NCBI GenBank assembly: GCA_963205525.1 | Contig: CAUJJP010000095.1 | Coordinates: 1 to 15,183 of the forward strand | From: Pseudomonadota bacterium | GTDB taxonomy: Bacteria > Pseudomonadota > Gammaproteobacteria > Burkholderiales > Burkholderiaceae | Length of the DNA: 15,183 nt | Reading direction: 5' to 3' | Part shown: positions 6,809 to 13,803 of the stretch, in pieces | Numbering within the stretch: the first letter of the stretch is position 1 | Layout: every line of letters starts with the position of its first letter | Translations under genes and position numbers: made by a program | The notes under the pieces: generated by a model | The model's database searches: none | Seen by the model: only the letters and a program-made list of their open reading frames with translations | Told to the model about the DNA's origin: nothing

Positions 6809-8338
6809 TCAGATCGCCATGCAGACGCTCTTGAGCTCGGTGCAGGCCTCGACCGCGGCGCGCCCGAGGTCGCGCCCGATGCCGGACTGCTTGACGCCGC
6901 CGAAGGGCAGGTTGTGGTCGAGCACGTTGTGGGTGTTGACCCAGACCGTCCCCGCCTTGAGCTGCGGCACGATGCGGTGCACCGCCGACAGGCTGCGCGA
7001 CCAGACGCTGGCCGCCAGGCCGTAGGGGCTGTCGTTGGCCAGGCGCACGGCGTCGGCCATGGAGTCGAAGGGCATCGCCACCGCGACCGGGCCGAAGACC
7101 TCCTCGCGCGCGATGCGCATGCCGGGCTGGACGTCGACGAACAGCGTGGGCTGGACGAAGCAGCCGCCCGGCAGGGCGCGTGCGCCGCCCGTCACCAGCG
7201 TGGCGCCTTCGCGGCGCGCGCCCTCGATGTGGCCCATCACGCGCTCGAAGTGGCGCTTGGAGACCAGCGGGCCGAGCTGGGCCTGGGGGTCGAAACCGGA
7301 ACCCACTTTCAGCGCCTGCGCGGCGCGCGCCAGGCCGTCGACCACGCGCTGGAACAGGCTGCGCTGCACCAGCACGCGCGAGCCGGCGCTGCAGACCTGG
7401 CCCTGGTGGAAGAAGATGGCCGCGGCTGCCCCGGCGACGGCGGCGTCGACGTCGGCGTCGTCGAGCACGATGAGCGGCGACTTGCCGCCGAGCTCGAGCG
7501 TGCAGCGCGCCATGCGATCCACCGCCGCGTGGCCGACGCTGCGGCCGACCGCGGTGGAGCCGGTGAAGCTGAGCTTGGCGACGCCGGGATGGCGCGCCAG
7601 CGCGGCACCGGCGCCGCCGCCGCGGCCGCAGACCACGTTCAGCACGCCGGCCGGAATGCCTGCCTGCAGGGCCAGCTCGGCCAGCCGCAGGGCGGTGAGC
7701 GGCGTCTCCTCGGCCGGCTTGAGCACCACCGTGCAGCCGGCGGCCAGCGCGGGCGCAGCCTTCCACAAGGCGATCGCGAGCGGGAAGTTCCAGGGCACGA
7801 TGGCGCCGATCACGCCCAGCGCCTCGCGCCGCGTGTAGCTGAAGAACTGCGTCCCCGGCGGTGCCGGGATCGAGGGGTCCATCGTCTGGCCCTCGATCTT
7901 GGTCGCCCAGCCCGCCATGTAGCGCACGAACTCGGCCCCGGAGCCGACGTCGACGGCGCGCGCCAGCGGCTGCAGCTTGCCGCCTTGCAGGGTTTCCAGC
8001 GCGCTGAGCTCGTCGGCGTGGTCCTCGATCAGCAGCGACAGCCGGTACAGCAGGCGCTCGCGGTCGGCCGGGCGCAGGCGCCGCCACTCGGAGTCCTCGA
8101 AGGCGCGCTGCGCCGCCGCCACCGCGGCGTCGACGTCGGCGTCGCTGCTGTCCGGCGCCTCGGCGACGGTCATCTCGGTGGCGGGGTCGACGACCGCGAT
8201 CCAGGCCGCGCTTGCCGGTGGCGTTTCGCGGCCGGCGATGAAGTTGCCGCGCTGGCGCCGCGTCAGAAAGCCGACCCTGGCCTGCTCGGCGAGCGAGAGA
8301 TCGCGCGGACGGTTCACCGAGGCTCGTGCTTCAGGCAT
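6809..8338 (-). CDS. NAD(P)-dependent aldehyde dehydrogenase, phenylacetaldehyde dehydrogenase-like
   Basis: A 509-aa cytoplasmic enzyme of the aldehyde dehydrogenase superfamily, oxidising an aldehyde to its carboxylic acid. The visible core is PWNFP (182-186, with Asn184), KPAEETP, FTGSTAVG for cofactor binding, the general base Glu282 in LELGGKSP, catalytic Cys316 in GQVCSAG, and EEVFGPV and PFGGVKQSG near the C-terminus. The stretch IEGQTMDPSIPAPPG followed by YTRREALGVIGAIVPWNFP resembles FeaB and StyD phenylacetaldehyde dehydrogenases more than betaine or succinate semialdehyde enzymes. That subgroup call is from recall, not a search. I prefer the ATG at 8338; a GTG three codons upstream (8347) is equally possible, and neither has a strong ribosome binding site. 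It probably consumes the aldehyde made by the GMC enzyme. Confidence 0.92.
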   Translation of the reverse strand: MPEARASVNRPRDLSLAEQARVGFLTRRQRGNFIAGRETPPASAAWIAVVDPATEMTVAEAPDSSDADVDAAVAAAQRAFEDSEWRRLRPADRERLLYRLSLLIEDHADELSALETLQGGKLQPLARAVDVGSGAEFVRYMAGWATKIEGQTMDPSIPAPPGTQFFSYTRREALGVIGAIVPWNFPLAIALWKAAPALAAGCTVVLKPAEETPLTALRLAELALQAGIPAGVLNVVCGRGGGAGAALARHPGVAKLSFTGSTAVGRSVGHAAVDRMARCTLELGGKSPLIVLDDADVDAAVAGAAAAIFFHQGQVCSAGSRVLVQRSLFQRVVDGLARAAQALKVGSGFDPQAQLGPLVSKRHFERVMGHIEGARREGATLVTGGARALPGGCFVQPTLFVDVQPGMRIAREEVFGPVAVAMPFDSMADAVRLANDSPYGLAASVWSRSLSAVHRIVPQLKAGTVWVNTHNVLDHNLPFGGVKQSGIGRDLGRAAVEACTELKSVCMAI

Positions 8339-8419
8339 GGGCTGCACTGTAGAGAGCGTGGCGCGGCCGTGCTTGATCGTCGGCGCAGCCGCTCTTGCCT
8401 GTGCGCGCGCCGGCCATCA

Positions 8420-8815
8420 TCACTGCGCGGCGCGCTGCACCAGCAGGGTGTCGGTGAACTGCTCGAAGCGCTGGATCTTGCCGTCCGCCACGTCCCACAC
8501 GTGCACCGTGCGCACCTTCATCGGCTTGCCGGTGGCGCGGTTGACCGCGCTGTAGCCGCCGATCGCGACCACCGTGTCGCCACCGTCGACCAGGCGCTCG
8601 AGGTGGAAGGCGAACTGGTCCCAGGCCGCGCCCACGGGCTTGAACACGTGCTCGATCACCTGCGGCACGCCGACCCAGGTGCCGGCGGTCGGGAATCCTT
8701 CCATCTCGGTCCAGCGCATCTCGGCTGCGGCGTCGGCCAGCATGCCGGGGAGGTCGCCGCGCACCGAGGCGGCGTAGTGGTCGCTGATGATCTGATACGG
8801 GGTTCGGCTGCTCAT
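8420..8815 (-). CDS. NTF2-like / SnoaL-like small protein of unknown function
   Basis: A 131-aa predicted cytoplasmic protein with the cone-shaped NTF2-like fold. Family features are the N-terminal helix YQIISDHYAASVRGDLPGML, the WTEMEGFPTAGTWVGVPQVIEHVF segment, a beta strand around DTVVAIGGYSAV, and the closing HVWDVADGKIQRFEQFTDT. Family members range from ketosteroid isomerases and dehydratases to lyases and non-enzymatic ligand binders, so a reaction cannot be assigned. The ATG at 8815 overlaps the MoaF stop codon as ATGA, which indicates coupled translation. An 81-base gap follows before the aldehyde dehydrogenase. Its place between MoaF and the dehydrogenase suggests a step on, or binding of, the pathway intermediate. 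Confidence 0.85.
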   Translation of the reverse strand: MSSRTPYQIISDHYAASVRGDLPGMLADAAAEMRWTEMEGFPTAGTWVGVPQVIEHVFKPVGAAWDQFAFHLERLVDGGDTVVAIGGYSAVNRATGKPMKVRTVHVWDVADGKIQRFEQFTDTLLVQRAAQ

Positions 8816-9627
8816 ACCGGCTCCTGGTTGGCGAGATAGGTGGTGGTGGAGGCGCGGCGCATGAAGGCGCCGGCCGGGCTGTTGGAGATGCGGCCGTCGC
8901 CGGTCAGACCGAGGAACTTGCCGGTCGAGCGGCCGCCCGCGAAGTCGAAGAAGAACACCGAGGCGACCGGGATCAGGAACTCGCGGAAGGTGAAGACGTA
9001 CTGGTCCGGGGCGAAGCGCCAGTAGCTCGCGAGGTCCACCGCGGCGTGGCCGCGCTGCACGCCGACCAGGCACTGCCAGGCGTAGCGCTGCGAGTTCAGG
9101 TAGGTGTGCTCGTAGGTGTGGTTGGGGCTGTAGGTCTGCCAGGTGCGCAGGCCGATGAGGTCGCGCGTGGGCGCCGGCAGCTCGCCGCTGGCCACGGCGG
9201 CGCCGGCCGCCTCCTGCGCATCGCCCAGCAAGGTGCCGACGCTGAAGTCCTGCGCCACCCGCGGGTCGCCGCCAGCGCTGGCGGCGTCCAGGATGCGGCA
9301 GTTCACCGCCAGCACGCGGCGGCTTTGCGTGTCGACGATCAGGGTCAGCGCCTCGTCGGGGCAGGCCTCGCGCGTGAGGTCGATGAACCAGGTGCGGTCG
9401 GTGGTCGGCACCGCGTCGTACCAGCCGGTGCCGGTGCCGGAGCGCGCGCCTTCCTCGCGCCAGTGCAGCAGCTGACCGGCCTGCGGCTGCAGGATCAGGC
9501 GGCCGGCGGGCAGATCGATGTGCAGTGTCTGCCCGACCAGCGCCTGGCTGGAGGGCAGCCGGTTGGTGGCGATGCCGAGCGCGAAGTCGTCGTAGTTCTT
9601 CCAGCCGCTGGGGCGTGTCTGCGTCAT
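8812..9627 (-). CDS. moaF: MoaF-family protein (MoaF N- and C-terminal domains)
   Basis: A 271-aa soluble protein of the MoaF family, first known from the Klebsiella monoamine regulon (moa here is monoamine, not molybdopterin). The N-terminal half (about 15-110) contains the opening TNRLPSSQALVGQTL and the strands HWREEGARSGTGTGWYDAV and WFIDLTREA. The C-terminal half (about 155-265) has the family hallmark LRTWQTYSPNHTYEHTYL, then RYAWQCLVG, YVFTFREFLIP and VFFFDFAGGRSTGKF. Two similar beta-rich halves fit a calycin-like ligand-binding fold, which is inference. The biochemical role is not established. The ATG at 9627 follows AGGAGGT at 6 bases and overlaps the GMC stop as ATGA; its own stop overlaps the NTF2-like start in the same way. 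This tight packing implies a shared function with the GMC enzyme. Confidence 0.85.
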   Translation of the reverse strand: MTQTRPSGWKNYDDFALGIATNRLPSSQALVGQTLHIDLPAGRLILQPQAGQLLHWREEGARSGTGTGWYDAVPTTDRTWFIDLTREACPDEALTLIVDTQSRRVLAVNCRILDAASAGGDPRVAQDFSVGTLLGDAQEAAGAAVASGELPAPTRDLIGLRTWQTYSPNHTYEHTYLNSQRYAWQCLVGVQRGHAAVDLASYWRFAPDQYVFTFREFLIPVASVFFFDFAGGRSTGKFLGLTGDGRISNSPAGAFMRRASTTTYLANQEPV

Positions 9628-11255
9628 GCGTGGACCTCCTGAGGGGCTGCCGGTGCGCGGGCGCCGGCAAGGATGAATTCGGCGCAGCGCTCGGCGATCA
9701 TGATCACCGGCGCGTTGGTGTTGCCGCTCACGATGGCGGGCATCACCGAGGCGTCGCACACCCGCAGCCGGCCGACGCCGCGCACCCGCAGCTGCGGGTC
9801 CACCACCGCCTGTGCGTCGCCCGCCGCACCCATGCGGCAGGTGCCCACCGGGTGGTAGACGGTCTTGGCGCGCCGCCGCACCCAGTCCTCGAGCAGGGCG
9901 TCGTCGGCCACTTCCTCGCGCTGTGGCGCCAGCTCCTCGCTCACCAGCTTGCGCATCGACGGCGCGCGCAGGATGCGCCGTGCCAGCTTCAGGCCGCGCA
10001 CCAGGGTGTCGACGTCGGCCTGCTCGCGCAGGTAGCCGCCGTCGAAGACGATGGGCGCCATCGGGTCGGCGCTGCGCAGGCTCACGTGGCCGCGCGAGCG
10101 CGGGCGCAGGTAGCAGGGGTTGATCGAGATGCCGTGGCCGGGCAGCGGCTCGCGGTCGACGTCGCCCACCAGCACCGGCAGGACGTGGAACTGCAAGTCG
10201 GGCCGGCCGCAGCCGCTGGTGTCGACGAAGCCGCCGCACTCGACCACGTTGGAGGTCAGCAGCCCGCTGCGCAAGGCCATCCATTGCAGGCCGTGCCTGA
10301 TCGCGGTGAGACCGCGGTCGCTGCCGGCCAGGCTGATCGGCTCGCGCGTGCGGCCGTACACCGCCACCTCCAGGTGGTCGTGGTAGTTCTGGCCCACGCC
10401 CGGCAGGTCGTGCAGCGGCGTGATGCCGTGGGCCTGCAGTGCCGCCGCGGGCCCGATGCCCGACAGCATCAGGATCTTGGGCGTGGCCAGCGCACCGGCG
10501 CTGAGGATGACCTCGTGCCGCGCCTCGGCGCTGATCGCGCCGGCGCTGCCGACCCGGTACTCGACGCCGCAGGCCTGGCCATCGCGTGTCAGCACGCGCA
10601 GCACGTGGGCGCCGGTGACCACCGTCAGGCGCGGGTCGCTGCGCACCTCGGCGAGGTAGGTGGTGGCGGTGCTGCCGCGCTCGCCGTCGAAGGTGGTGGT
10701 CTGGTAGAAGCCGATGCCGTCCTGGCGCTCGCCGTTGAAGTCGTGGTTGTAGGGCAGGCCGACCTCCTGCGCCGCCTTCACGAAGGCCTGGCACAAGGGG
10801 TGGCGGTGGCCGTCGCTCACGCGCAGCGGGCCGTCGGTGCCGTGCCAGGGTTCGGACAGGCGCTGGTTGGATTCGGCGCGCTTGAAGAAGGGCAGGACAT
10901 CGTCCCAGCCCCAGCCGCTGCAGCCGGCGGCGGCCCAGCCCTCGTAGTCCTCGCGCGCGCCGCGGATGTAGACCATGGCGTTCACCGAGCTGCCGCCGCC
11001 CAGGGTGCGCCCCTGCGGTATGTGCAGCGTGCGCCCGGCGGCGTGCGCCTGGGCCTCGGTCTGGTAGGGCCAGGTGCGATCGGTGCCGATCACGCGCACG
11101 AAGCCGGCCGGCATGTGGATGAACAGGCTGTCGTCCTTGGGGCCGGCCTCCAGCAGCAGCACCGAATGGCCGGCACGCACCAGCCGGTGCGCCAGCACAC
11201 AACCGGCCGAACCGGCGCCGGCCACCACGTAGTCGAAACTCTGTTTGTCTGCCAT
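9624..11255 (-). CDS. GMC-family FAD-dependent alcohol dehydrogenase
   Basis: A 543-aa flavoprotein of the glucose-methanol-choline oxidoreductase family, predicted to oxidise a primary alcohol to an aldehyde and pass electrons to a quinone or another acceptor. It shows the FAD-binding GAGSAG (13-18) and Glu36, GMC signature 1 around GRTLGGGSSVNAMVYIRG (82-99), signature 2 GALATPKILMLSGIGP (254-269), and the catalytic pair His468 in HPVGTCRMG and Asn512 in SGNTNAP. The length is typical of choline dehydrogenase and AlkJ-like alcohol dehydrogenases. I chose the ATG at 11255 because the FAD domain starts at once; the in-frame extension upstream is Arg/Ala-rich and unlike the family. It is the first gene of the operon, divergent from the SDR at 11478. 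The substrate is unknown. Confidence 0.93.
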   Translation of the reverse strand: MADKQSFDYVVAGAGSAGCVLAHRLVRAGHSVLLLEAGPKDDSLFIHMPAGFVRVIGTDRTWPYQTEAQAHAAGRTLHIPQGRTLGGGSSVNAMVYIRGAREDYEGWAAAGCSGWGWDDVLPFFKRAESNQRLSEPWHGTDGPLRVSDGHRHPLCQAFVKAAQEVGLPYNHDFNGERQDGIGFYQTTTFDGERGSTATTYLAEVRSDPRLTVVTGAHVLRVLTRDGQACGVEYRVGSAGAISAEARHEVILSAGALATPKILMLSGIGPAAALQAHGITPLHDLPGVGQNYHDHLEVAVYGRTREPISLAGSDRGLTAIRHGLQWMALRSGLLTSNVVECGGFVDTSGCGRPDLQFHVLPVLVGDVDREPLPGHGISINPCYLRPRSRGHVSLRSADPMAPIVFDGGYLREQADVDTLVRGLKLARRILRAPSMRKLVSEELAPQREEVADDALLEDWVRRRAKTVYHPVGTCRMGAAGDAQAVVDPQLRVRGVGRLRVCDASVMPAIVSGNTNAPVIMIAERCAEFILAGARAPAAPQEVHA

Positions 11256-11477
11256 CGCTGGATCCCGTGTTCGCCCCGCCCGCGGCGCAGCCCGCCGCAG
11301 CCTGTTCGGGGACATGATGGGCGCCGCGGCGCGCGCCGGCAAGCCGCCGCCGACGGCGTGCGCGCACGATCAACGCGCAGTGCGCGAACAGCCAAGGCGG
11401 CGCTGCCATGGGGGCTGCAGCGCAGCGGTCCGGACCGGACAATGGCCGGCATGGCAAGCCAACGGAGGACCTGATTC
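11256..11477. promoter_or_regulatory. Divergent promoter region between the GMC operon and the second SDR
   Basis: These 222 bases separate two outward-facing genes and must carry the promoter of the long minus-strand operon and probably that of the SDR. I find no confident -35/-10 or sigma-54 pair on either strand. The region contains the 12-bp palindrome at 11426-11437 and a short direct repeat of ATGGC (11442-11446 and 11451-11455). Confidence 0.5.
11426..11437. promoter_or_regulatory. Perfect 12-bp palindrome, candidate operator
   Basis: CGGTCCGGACCG is a perfect palindrome 40 bases before the SDR start at 11478 and about 170 bases before the GMC start. Position and symmetry fit a dimeric regulator's operator acting on one or both divergent genes. 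AraC proteins usually bind direct repeats, so a different regulator would be expected. A chance palindrome in GC-rich DNA is possible. Confidence 0.35.
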
Positions 11478-12251
11478 ATGAGCGCGACGAAGGACATGCA
11501 GGGCAAGGTCTGCCTCATCACCGGCGGCGGCGGCAGCGTCGGCCTCGCGTCTGCGCGCGCGCTGCTGGACGCCGGGGCCACGGTGCTGCTGGTGGACCGC
11601 GATCCGGCGCTGCTGGAGGCGGCGCGCGCGGCGCTCGCGGTGGGCGCCGAGCGGCTGGACACGGTGGTGGCCGATGTCGGCGATGCGGCGCAGACGCGCG
11701 CCTACGTCGAGCGTGCACGCACGCGCTGGGGCGCGATCGACTTCCTGTTCTGCAACGCCGGCATCAGCGGCGCCATCACGCCCATCGCCGACTACCCGGA
11801 GGAGTTGTTCGACGCCGTCTGGGCGGTCAATGTGCGCGGCGTCTTCCTGGCCCTGAAGTACGCCATCCCGGCGCTGCGCGACGGTGCCAGCGTGCTCATC
11901 AACGCGAGCGTGGTGGCGGTCACCGCCGACCCCGGCATCTGCGCCTACGCGACCTCCAAGCACGCCCTGGTCGGCATGATGCGGGTGGCGGCCAAGGAGC
12001 TCGCGCCGCGCCGTATCCGCGTCAACGTGGTCGCCCCGGGGCCGATAGACAACGGCTTCCAGTCCGACATCGAGCGCCGGCTGTCGCTCGTCGTCGGGCG
12101 CGATGCCACGCAGATGCTGGACTCGGTGATCCCGCTCGGGCGCCACGGCCTGCCACAGGAGATCGCGCAGATGGTGCTGTTCCTGGCCAGCGAGCGCAGC
12201 AGCTATTCCACCGGCAGCGTGTTCATGAGCGACGGCGGCATGCACGTCTGA
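11478..12251 (+). CDS. Short-chain dehydrogenase/reductase (classical SDR)
   Basis: A 257-aa cytoplasmic NAD(P)-dependent oxidoreductase. It has a slightly altered nucleotide motif TGGGGSVG (15-22, Ser at the second conserved Gly), Asp40 in LLVDRD favouring NAD, NAG (93-95), catalytic Ser144, YATSK with Tyr157 and Lys161, and the usual VNVVAPGPI segment. The C-terminal SDGG is standard. The ATG at 11478 follows GGAGG at about 9 bases. Unlike the SDR at 1351-2124, it has normal spacing between Ser and Tyr, so the two are distinct subfamilies and not a recent duplication. It is transcribed away from the GMC operon and probably shares its control region. It may oxidise or reduce a secondary alcohol or ketone in the same pathway; the substrate is unknown. 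Confidence 0.9.
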   Translation: MSATKDMQGKVCLITGGGGSVGLASARALLDAGATVLLVDRDPALLEAARAALAVGAERLDTVVADVGDAAQTRAYVERARTRWGAIDFLFCNAGISGAITPIADYPEELFDAVWAVNVRGVFLALKYAIPALRDGASVLINASVVAVTADPGICAYATSKHALVGMMRVAAKELAPRRIRVNVVAPGPIDNGFQSDIERRLSLVVGRDATQMLDSVIPLGRHGLPQEIAQMVLFLASERSSYSTGSVFMSDGGMHV

Positions 12252-12277
12252 ACGTCCCCCGGGGTCGGGCCGTGCCC

Positions 12278-12304
12278 AGCCCGGCGCCGGCAAGGCGCGG
12301 CTTT
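12278..12304 (+). terminator. Possible terminator after the second SDR
   Basis: Starting 27 bases after the SDR stop codon, AGCC (12278-12281) and GCGCC (12284-12288) can pair with GGCGC (12294-12298) and GGCT (12299-12302), leaving a 2-base bulge and a 5-base loop. Only TTT (12302-12304) follows, so termination would be weak or factor-assisted. An outer inverted repeat (CCGTGCCC 12270-12277, GGGCACGG 12323-12330) flanks it. Confidence 0.35.
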
Positions 12305-12432
12305 GTGCACGGCCGGTGCCGCGGGCACGGCGTGGGATGCGGTTAAGCTAAGGGTAATCCCGAGACCGCTTCGGTGTGCGCCGTGCAGCGGCCCGTCCGG
12401 CCACGGGCGGACAGCAGCCGGCACACAAGCAC

Positions 12433-13755
12433 ATGAGCGATCGCGCGCACGCCGATCAAGAAGGCACCAACCCGCACTACGTCGACCACCTGGTGGCGAG
12501 CTCGACCGCGCACGAGATCGAGGTCACCGAGGACATCGTCAACGCGCAGGGCGTGAAGCTGCTTGCCAAGGGCGCGCGCGTGGACGCCCGGCTGCGCGAG
12601 CGCCTGCTGGCGCAAAAGCTCAGGCAGCCGCTGGAGCACTGCCTGGGCGTGGCCGGCGGCGTCGACGACGAGCGGCTGCGCCAGGTGGCGTGCGAGCTGC
12701 TGCAGCGCCATCCACTGCTGGCGGCGCTGGCCGCGCACCCGCGCGCGCAGGCCATCGAGCTCTCGCTGACGCGGCTGCCGCTGAGTGCGGCCATGCGTTC
12801 GCTGCTCACCGTGCATGCGGCCAGCGACGAGCGCCGCCTGGCGCACGCTGTGGGGGTGGCGCTGGTGGCCCTGGCCCTGGCGCGCCGGCTGCGGCCCGGC
12901 GACGTGGCGCTGCAGCGCCAGCTCGGCTGCGCCGGCCTGCTGCACGACGTCGGCGAGCTCTACCTGGACCCGGCGCTGCTGGCTCGCGAGGGCGTGATGA
13001 CGAGCGAGCAGTGGCGCTGCATCGTCAGCCACCCGGTGATCGGCGAGCGCGTCCTGGCCGGATTGCCGGGCGCCGGCCCCAAGCTCGCCGCGCTGGTGTT
13101 CAGCCACCACGAACGGGCGGACGGCTTCGGCTACCCGCGCGGCCTGCAGGGCCGGGCGTTTGCGCTGCCGGCGCAGATCCTGGCCCTGTCCGAATGGGTG
13201 GTGGGTGTGGTCGAACGCCACGAGTGGCCGGTGCTGCACGCCAGCGTGGCGCTGCGCCTGATCCCGGGCGAGTTCGATGCCTCCCTGTCGCAGGCCTATC
13301 TGGAGGTGGCGCGCAGCTGCGGCGAACCCGACCTCGCGCTCGACGACGAGCGCGGCCTGCGCGACGCCCTGCCACGCGTGCTGCGCACCTCCGAGCTGCT
13401 GACCCGCTTTGCCGCCCTGCGGCCGCGGCTGCAGGCTGAGCTGGCGGACGCGAGCCCGCAGATGCAGCACCTGGCGCAGATGTGCGCGCGCCGCATGGAG
13501 CAGCTGCAGACCGTGTTCAGCAGCGCCGGACTGGACGCCCAGCAGCCCGGCGCCCTGGTCGAGCAGCTCGGCGCCAGCACGGCGGTGCGGCGCGAGATGG
13601 TGGCCCTGCTGCGCGAGTTCGACTGGCGCGCCAACGAGCTGCACCGCGAAGCCCTGCTGCGCGCCGCTGCCCTGAGCGAGGCCGAGCGCGCGCGCATTGC
13701 CGGCTACATCGACCAGGTCACGGGCGGCGTGCTGATGCACTTCCCGCTCGACTGA
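12433..13755 (+). CDS. HD-GYP domain protein, putative cyclic-di-GMP phosphodiesterase
   Basis: A 440-aa cytoplasmic protein with no membrane segment or clear receiver domain. The N-terminal 100 residues include EDIVNAQGVKLLAKGARV, a pattern seen in stand-alone HD-domain signalling proteins. The HD-GYP core (about 130-290) shows His138, His171-Asp172 in LLHDVGE, His200 in VSHPVIGERVL, His225-His226 in SHHERADGFGYP and the GYP at 233-235. Such proteins hydrolyse cyclic-di-GMP with a two- or three-metal centre. The usual HDxGK lysine is Glu175 here, so activity is uncertain. The C-terminal 120 residues are helical, perhaps coiled-coil. The ATG at 12433 lacks a clear ribosome binding site; an in-frame GTG at 12376 is a less likely alternative. 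It follows the SDR after 181 bases, so it is probably a separate unit, and it converges on the kinase gene. Confidence 0.85.
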   Translation: MSDRAHADQEGTNPHYVDHLVASSTAHEIEVTEDIVNAQGVKLLAKGARVDARLRERLLAQKLRQPLEHCLGVAGGVDDERLRQVACELLQRHPLLAALAAHPRAQAIELSLTRLPLSAAMRSLLTVHAASDERRLAHAVGVALVALALARRLRPGDVALQRQLGCAGLLHDVGELYLDPALLAREGVMTSEQWRCIVSHPVIGERVLAGLPGAGPKLAALVFSHHERADGFGYPRGLQGRAFALPAQILALSEWVVGVVERHEWPVLHASVALRLIPGEFDASLSQAYLEVARSCGEPDLALDDERGLRDALPRVLRTSELLTRFAALRPRLQAELADASPQMQHLAQMCARRMEQLQTVFSSAGLDAQQPGALVEQLGASTAVRREMVALLREFDWRANELHREALLRAAALSEAERARIAGYIDQVTGGVLMHFPLD

Positions 13756-13803
13756 AGCCGCCCGGCTGAAGGGCAGCCCCCTGAAGCCGCGCCGCGGCCT
13801 GGC

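Noticed and set aside
8353..8395. Imperfect inverted repeat (AGAGCG ... CGCTCT) between the NTF2-like and aldehyde dehydrogenase genes
   Set aside because: Only 6-bp arms 31 bases apart with poor inner pairing and no T-run; expected by chance at this GC content. An internal promoter in this 81-base gap cannot be excluded.
8812..9627. Molybdenum cofactor biosynthesis role for the MoaF protein
   Set aside because: The shared name is misleading. MoaF is named after the monoamine regulon, and no molybdenum cofactor gene or molybdoenzyme is present here.
11256..11342. Upstream extension of the GMC protein by 29 residues
   Set aside because: The extension is Arg/Pro/Ala-rich and not a convincing signal peptide; family members begin just before the FAD-binding motif.
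11359..11379. Inverted repeat TGCGCG ... CGCGCA in the divergent region
   Set aside because: Short and made only of CG-rich alternating sequence, which is very common here.
9525..11474. Long + strand frame antisense to the GMC and MoaF genes
   Set aside because: Low-complexity composition and no motif; the opposite strand encodes unmistakable GMC signatures.
12433..13755. Reading the HD-type protein as an HDOD domain protein
   Set aside because: The intact HD pair, the further histidines and the DGFGYP motif identify HD-GYP; HDOD proteins lack this set.
13752..13797. CTGAAG repeated three times (13752, 13766, 13781) and a GCCGCG/CGCGGC dyad between the convergent HD-GYP and kinase genes
   Set aside because: The repeats are short and partly overlap the stop codon of the HD-GYP gene. 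The dyad has a one-base loop and no T-run, so it is not a convincing terminator or repeat array.
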